DNA of 64,000 nt. It comes from JAAFJT01 sp043772905. GTDB lineage: Bacteria; Bacteroidota; Bacteroidia; Chitinophagales; Saprospiraceae. The DNA lies in the NCBI GenBank assembly GCA_043772905.1, contig JAYVFS010000162.1:25456-89455 (forward strand), given 5' to 3'. How positions within the stretch are numbered: position 1 is the first letter of the stretch; each line of letters opens with the position of its first letter. Shown here piece by piece: positions 59,217-64,000 of this stretch. The notes under the pieces are model-generated. The model was not told the origin of the DNA. It was given only the letters and a program-made list of their open reading frames with translations, and did no database searches. Made by a program: the position numbers and the translations under genes.

Positions 59217-60710
59217 CTAAGGCTCAAAAATCTGCGTCCCGGCATTGCCCATATACCCTTCCCACAATACTTTTTCACGTACTTTAATGCTTGTACTGAC
59301 TCGTTTCACCTTCATACCCAGAAAGGAAATGATGTCGGTCGAGGCACTATAATATTGTCCATAAACAATATCAATGTAACCATCACCATCAAGGTCATTG
59401 AGATAAGGGGTTGTAAAAACATTCTTAAATTTAGGCGCGACATCAATATCTTGAGTGGATTTCTTAGCAAAATCAATGACCAATACTCTGTTTTTGATGT
59501 CCAATTTTTCATTTGAAACATAACCTCTATCACAATAGTATTCATTAATACTCAAAAAGGCTTCTTGTCTGCCATCATGATTGATATCATAAATGACAGG
59601 TGACGAAAAGCCTGTACACCCTAATTCATTTTGGTAAGCAATATGTCCATTTTTACCGTCTAACATAATTTGTACAGAACCTTTACTGTCTGGCCAAACG
59701 CCTTTACTGACAAAAGTGAAAAAATCAGGCGTTTTGTCATCCGTAAAATAGCCAACGGCAAAGGCATTGCTCGATTCTGTATTTGGCACATTTTGCTTCC
59801 AAAGTGTCGTCAACGTTTTGCCATCAACGGCAAAAATCCGACTGCCGTGCGAAATAGCGACAAAATCCAACACCCCGTCAGTATTTATATCCGCTGCACA
59901 AGCAGGTGCAATAAATCCATGACCTGTATCAGAAGCCACGATGCTTGCTTTTGAAATATCATTACGCATAAGGCTCGCCATATCGGTTACATACAAATGC
60001 CCATCGAGGGTTTCACCACCTGAACCAAACAAAATTTGTTCAGTCCCATCTTTTTGTTTCACATATAAGGCAGGCATATTCGACTCACCACCGTCAGGGA
60101 TTGTATCGGTAGCCAATACATCGCCATTTTTTGCATTTAAAACCATCAAAACGCCTGCTATGCGCCCTTCTTTTTTGTACGGCTCGGCTTTGGCATTGCC
60201 CCCACACACCACCAAAAGGTCTTTAACGCCATCCCCATTTTGGTCAGGAATAAGCACGGGGTTTTGCATATTGCGATCAGCGTTTTTAAGTTTAGGATGT
60301 GTGGAATATTTTGGTTTCCATGTCCAAATATTTTCTCCTGTTTTGCCATCTATGGCATAAAATTGATTAGAACGTCCGCCAATAAAGACATCAGGTGTCT
60401 TATCGCCATTAATATCTTCAAAAATGGCTGAACCATACATTTGGTCAATGCAATGATGCTTCCAAAGGAGGTTTCCTGATTGTCCATCTAATGCCAATAC
60501 CCCAAATTCTGATTTTTGGAATTCGTTTTCACCCGCACCGATGACGATATCCAACACACCATCTCCATTGAGATCTATGGCTCTGGGAGAAGATTGAGAG
60601 CCAATGACGGGGAAATTTGCTTCCCAAGCCAATTCCGTTTTCTTTGGTTTGCAAGAGACAATAATCAAAGCCGAAAAGAGGATTAAAATAACTTTTGAGC
60701 GCTTGTCCAT
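59217..60710 (-). CDS. FG-GAP / PQQ-like beta-propeller lipoprotein
   Basis: It has 497 residues with a lipobox (LIIVSC, Cys20) and the same repeat plan as the gene at 57726: FPVIGSQSSPRAIDLNGDGVLDIVIG, VLALDGQSGNLLWKH, DQMYGSAIFEDINGDKTPDVFIGG, YAIDGKTGENIWTW. The two genes are convergent and separated by 27 bases containing an iterated word (59197). One copy is anchored as a lipoprotein and the other is only exported, which suggests related but separate locations. Confidence 0.82.
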   Translation of the reverse strand: MDKRSKVILILFSALIIVSCKPKKTELAWEANFPVIGSQSSPRAIDLNGDGVLDIVIGAGENEFQKSEFGVLALDGQSGNLLWKHHCIDQMYGSAIFEDINGDKTPDVFIGGRSNQFYAIDGKTGENIWTWKPKYSTHPKLKNADRNMQNPVLIPDQNGDGVKDLLVVCGGNAKAEPYKKEGRIAGVLMVLNAKNGDVLATDTIPDGGESNMPALYVKQKDGTEQILFGSGGETLDGHLYVTDMASLMRNDISKASIVASDTGHGFIAPACAADINTDGVLDFVAISHGSRIFAVDGKTLTTLWKQNVPNTESSNAFAVGYFTDDKTPDFFTFVSKGVWPDSKGSVQIMLDGKNGHIAYQNELGCTGFSSPVIYDINHDGRQEAFLSINEYYCDRGYVSNEKLDIKNRVLVIDFAKKSTQDIDVAPKFKNVFTTPYLNDLDGDGYIDIVYGQYYSASTDIISFLGMKVKRVSTSIKVREKVLWEGYMGNAGTQIFEP

Positions 60711-60730
60711 TTCACTTTTTTAAATTTAAT

Positions 60731-60738
60731 CAAAGATA
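60731..60738 (-). promoter_or_regulatory. -7 promoter element of the propeller lipoprotein gene
   Basis: The minus strand reads TATCTTTG, a full TAnnTTTG match, 21 bases before the ATG at 60710, giving a very short leader. The divergent gene at 60822 has a near match (TATCTTTA, 60768-60775). Confidence 0.5.
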
Positions 60739-60821
60739 CAAATCCCTTGTTTTTTTGCGTATTTTTTTATCTTTACAACTTTAAATCACTTATTTTTAAT
60801 TAAAAATAAAATTGAATCCGT

Positions 60822-63800
60822 ATGAAAATAAGTCAAATGAAATCTACCCTTTTTTTATTCTTATTATTAAGCCTTATCAGTTGTAATTCCAATTCAGATT
60901 CCATTTTCAAAAAATTAGATGCGAGTGATACCAACATTCAATTCATCAATAAAATTGAAGAAACGGAGAAGGACAATGTTTTAAATTACGAATATTTCTA
61001 CAATGGTGGTGGTGTCGCTGCTGCCGATTTTAATAATGATGGGTTAATAGATCTGTATTTTACAGCCAATCAAGGTAGTGATAAATTGTACATCAACAAA
61101 GGCAACCTCAAGTTTGAAGATGTGACGGGAAAAACGGGTATCACTTGGAACGGCGAATGGAAAACGGGCGTAACCATTGTGGATATAAACAATGATGATT
61201 GGCAAGATATTTACGTCTCGGTTTCAGCCAACATTGATAATCCAACCCTTCGAAAAAACAAACTGTATATCAACGAAGGCGGCTTAAAGTTCGTAGAAAA
61301 AGCTGCCGAATACAACCTAGATCTATCCACTTATACCACCCAAACTGCCTTTTTTGACTATGATAACGATGGCGATTTAGACGCTTATGTTCTAAATCAC
61401 AATGTTAGAGACTTCAAAAGATTTGATGTTGAAGCCATTCATTTTATGCGCGATTCGCTGGCAGGCGATAGATTACTTCAAAACAACAATGGAAAATTTA
61501 CAGATGTGAGCGCACAGGCGGGTATCAAAGGCAATCCCATTGGCTTTGGTTTAGGGATTCATATCGCCGACCTTAATAATGATGATTGGCAAGACATATA
61601 TGTTTCAAACGATTATATAGAAGAGGATTATCTCTACATTAACAATAAAAATGGCACTTTTACAGACGAAATCAAGTCGAGAACAAACCATATCAGCTAT
61701 TTTTCGATGGGCAATGACGTTGGAGATATAAATAATGATTTATTGCCAGATATTATCACGACCGATATGTTGCCCGAGGACAATAAACGTCAAAAATTAC
61801 TCTTTGGACCTGACAAATATGAGACTTATCTCTCTATGCTGCATAATGGCATTCATCCATCTTCTATGCGTAATATGCTGCAAATCAATAATGGTAATGG
61901 TACTTTTAGTGAAATCGCTCAATTAGCGGGTGTGTCAAATACCGATTGGTCATGGTCGGTTCTTTTAGCAGATTATGACAATGACGGCTTTAATGACTTA
62001 TTCGTGACCAACGGTTATTTGCGTGATTACACAAATCTGGATTTTATAAATTATCGTGGCGATCAAGAGCGACAAGAAGGCGTAAAAATCATAGATATGG
62101 TTAAAAAAATGCCTTCAACTAAAGTCGCCAACTATATTTTCAGAAACAATCAAAACTTAACTTTCACGAATAAACAAAAAGATTGGGGCTTTGAAACACC
62201 CATTATTTCCAATGGAGCCGTTTATGCTGACTTGGATAATGACGGTGATTTGGAAATCATTACCAATAATCTCAATGAAACAGCTTCGGTTTATAAAAAT
62301 TTGATTAGCGAAAAAAAGATGGGCAATTACCTCAATATTCAACTCAATTCTGATAAAAAAACTGGCGCAAAATGTTATGTTTTTTCAAATCAATTAACTC
62401 AATATCAAGAGTTTACACCGACGCATGGCTATCAAAGCAGTATGATGACATCCCTACATTTTGGATTGGGAAAAAATGAGAAAGTGGATAGTTTAGTGAT
62501 TATTTGGAACGATGGAAAAATTCAGAAGCAAACGAATATAACAGCCAATCAAGTGTTGAATATTAGTTATGCGCCCAATGCTTCTTCCTTTGTTTTGCCT
62601 GCCAAAAAAACATTTTTTGACGAAGTGAATACCCTCAATTTTGAGCATAAACAGATGGTTGTCAATGATTTTAATATGCAATTTCTTTTACCGCACATGT
62701 ATTCCTTTCAGGGACCCAGAATGGCAAAAGGCGATGTCAATAAAGATGGTTTGGAGGATTTATATATAGGTGGCGGAAAAGGTCAAGCAGGCACACTCTT
62801 TCTGCAACAAAAAGACGGACAATTTATCCAAAAAGACCAATTTGCCTTTCTACAAGACGCACTTAGTACAGATACGGACGCTGTTTTTTTCGACGCTGAT
62901 GGCGATTTAGATTTAGATTTATACGTGACAAGCGGCGGGTATGAGTATTTGCCCAATGACCCCGTCCTTCAAAATAGATTGTATTTGAACGATGGCAAAG
63001 GTAATTTTACGAAAACGTCAGACGCTTTACCGAATGAACATCGTTCCGATTGTACGGTCAAAGCCCTCGATTTTGACCACGATGGTGACCTTGATTTATT
63101 TGTCGGCGGTTCGCTTATTCCTCATAATTATCCATTGCATAGCCCCAGCCGTTTGTATCGCAATGATAACGGCAAGTTTACGAAAGTAGAAAGTGATGTT
63201 TTCAAAAATTTAGGTATTTTGACGGATGCCCTTGTCCTTGATTTCAATAAAGATGGTTGGCAAGATATTATTGCTGTTGGGGAATTTTGTGGCATCGTTT
63301 GTTTAGAGAATAAGAATGGTGTTTTCAGCAAAAGCAATGATAATTTGAGCCAAATGAAAGGTTTTTGGCAAAGAATTTATGCCGCCGACTTCGATAAAGA
63401 TGGCGATATGGATTTGATTGTGGGCAATTACGGACTCAATTCTCAACTAAAAGCCTCGAAAGAACAACCGATGTCCGTGGTTTACGATGATTTTGATAGT
63501 AATGGCAGCCTTGACCCAATTTTGTCATATTATATTCAAGGCAAAAATTATCCTATTTACAGCCGTGATGATATAGCCAGTCAATTGCCCATTTTGAAGA
63601 AGAAATATAACTCTTATGAGCTTTATTCTACCGCAACAACAGAAGAGATTGTGGCAGAATTTAAAGGAAAACAACCTAAGAAATTAGAACTTAACACTTT
63701 AGAAACGGTTTATTTGGAAAACAAAAACGGCAATTTTCAGAAAAAAGAACTCCCCATTCAAGCCCAGTTTTCGCCCGTATTTGCCATTCTTTCCGTGGAT

Positions 63801-64000
63801 ATTAATCAAGATGGTTTCAACGATTTGATTTTAGCGGGCAACCAAACCCATGGGCGCGTGCGCATCGGGAATATTGATGCCAATTTCGGTCAAATTTTCT
63901 TGAACGACCAAAAAGGCAATTTTATGTATCATTCAGATTTAGGTATTAAAGGCAATGCTAAAGATTTACAAATCATTGGTAATCAAGTTATTGTAGGTGT
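60822..64000 (+). CDS. Large FG-GAP/VCBS lipoprotein with ASPIC/UnbV domain, 3' end outside the window
   Basis: The frame opens at ATG 60822 and has no stop before the window ends. A lipobox (LSLISC, Cys23) is followed by about 1,040 residues of the same plan as the protein at 49276: FINKIEETEKDNVLNYEYFYNGGGVAAADFNNDGLIDLYF, FFDYDNDGDLDAYVL, DNDGDLEIITNN, the UnbV-like HFGLGKNEKVDSLVIIWNDGKIQ near residue 560, then a second repeat set (DHDGDLDLFVGG, DKDGDMDLIVGNYG). The final residues match the last 20 or so residues of the relative, so only a few residues are missing. No iterated word was seen in this gene. Confidence 0.85.
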   Translation, partial: MKISQMKSTLFLFLLLSLISCNSNSDSIFKKLDASDTNIQFINKIEETEKDNVLNYEYFYNGGGVAAADFNNDGLIDLYFTANQGSDKLYINKGNLKFEDVTGKTGITWNGEWKTGVTIVDINNDDWQDIYVSVSANIDNPTLRKNKLYINEGGLKFVEKAAEYNLDLSTYTTQTAFFDYDNDGDLDAYVLNHNVRDFKRFDVEAIHFMRDSLAGDRLLQNNNGKFTDVSAQAGIKGNPIGFGLGIHIADLNNDDWQDIYVSNDYIEEDYLYINNKNGTFTDEIKSRTNHISYFSMGNDVGDINNDLLPDIITTDMLPEDNKRQKLLFGPDKYETYLSMLHNGIHPSSMRNMLQINNGNGTFSEIAQLAGVSNTDWSWSVLLADYDNDGFNDLFVTNGYLRDYTNLDFINYRGDQERQEGVKIIDMVKKMPSTKVANYIFRNNQNLTFTNKQKDWGFETPIISNGAVYADLDNDGDLEIITNNLNETASVYKNLISEKKMGNYLNIQLNSDKKTGAKCYVFSNQLTQYQEFTPTHGYQSSMMTSLHFGLGKNEKVDSLVIIWNDGKIQKQTNITANQVLNISYAPNASSFVLPAKKTFFDEVNTLNFEHKQMVVNDFNMQFLLPHMYSFQGPRMAKGDVNKDGLEDLYIGGGKGQAGTLFLQQKDGQFIQKDQFAFLQDALSTDTDAVFFDADGDLDLDLYVTSGGYEYLPNDPVLQNRLYLNDGKGNFTKTSDALPNEHRSDCTVKALDFDHDGDLDLFVGGSLIPHNYPLHSPSRLYRNDNGKFTKVESDVFKNLGILTDALVLDFNKDGWQDIIAVGEFCGIVCLENKNGVFSKSNDNLSQMKGFWQRIYAADFDKDGDMDLIVGNYGLNSQLKASKEQPMSVVYDDFDSNGSLDPILSYYIQGKNYPIYSRDDIASQLPILKKKYNSYELYSTATTEEIVAEFKGKQPKKLELNTLETVYLENKNGNFQKKELPIQAQFSPVFAILSVDINQDGFNDLILAGNQTHGRVRIGNIDANFGQIFLNDQKGNFMYHSDLGIKGNAKDLQIIGNQVIVG

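Noticed and set aside
59875..59887. CCCCGTCAGTATT inside the propeller lipoprotein
   Set aside because: It encodes the Asn-Thr-Asp-Gly calcium loop of an FG-GAP repeat and is explained by the protein; not counted as a word.

Overview
The window looks like DNA of a member of the Bacteroidota. It carries two SusC/SusD outer-membrane pairs, a FecI-type sigma factor with a FecR anti-sigma factor, a lipoprotein-type TamA homologue with TamB, and TAnnTTTG-type promoter elements, and it has few Shine-Dalgarno sequences. The exact order is not resolvable by eye; a soil or freshwater polysaccharide degrader of the Cytophagales/Chitinophagales/Saprospirales kind fits best.

Layout. Bases 1-2,440: the end of an AraC regulator and a decayed IS4-type transposase. 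2,444-6,208: a PVC-type cytochrome c dehydrogenase and a Tat-exported Gfo/Idh/MocA oxidoreductase. 6,309-13,693 (minus strand): tamB and a TamA-like outer-membrane protein, overlapping by ATGA. 14,109-22,926: a rightward run of GH92 mannosidase, Gfo/Idh/MocA, GntP-type permease, a second Gfo/Idh/MocA, sulfatase and nitrilase-family amidase. 23,283-28,302: a replicon maintenance module with ParA, a ribbon-helix-helix protein, iterons, a Rep initiator and a DinD-like protein, threaded with AT-rich inverted repeats. 28,451-40,204: sigma factor, FecR, SusC with an STN domain, SusD, Gfo/Idh/MocA and a second cytochrome c dehydrogenase. 40,205-43,030: a decay zone with small unknown genes, a PhoD-like gene fragment and a dead IS66 element. 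43,037-64,000: AraC, a second SusC/SusD pair, two large ASPIC/UnbV lipoproteins, two glycoside-hydrolase-like proteins, a small lipoprotein and two related FG-GAP/PQQ-like propeller proteins.

How it fits together. Most genes serve uptake and periplasmic breakdown of sugars or glycans. SusC/SusD pairs import oligosaccharides, secreted hydrolases and sulfatase trim them, Tat-exported Gfo/Idh/MocA enzymes and cytochrome c dehydrogenases oxidise sugars, and a GntP-type permease takes up acid sugars. The ParA/RHH/iteron/Rep block in the middle suggests that the window lies on a megaplasmid or chromid, or on a chromosome with an integrated plasmid.

The most striking signal is not a gene. A short word, TACTGAGGGG (usually ATACTGAGGGG, with a G run of 4 to 8), occurs about 38 times on both strands, inside genes and between them, where chance predicts fewer than one. 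It resembles the genome-wide signal words of other bacteria (uptake sequences, Chi, HIP1), and one pair forms a hairpin between the sigma and anti-sigma genes. A second signal is a three-copy bipartite promoter-like element (GTGGGGTAAA, then TTGTCT, with constant spacing) before the sigma gene, the fecR gene and the GH92 gene.
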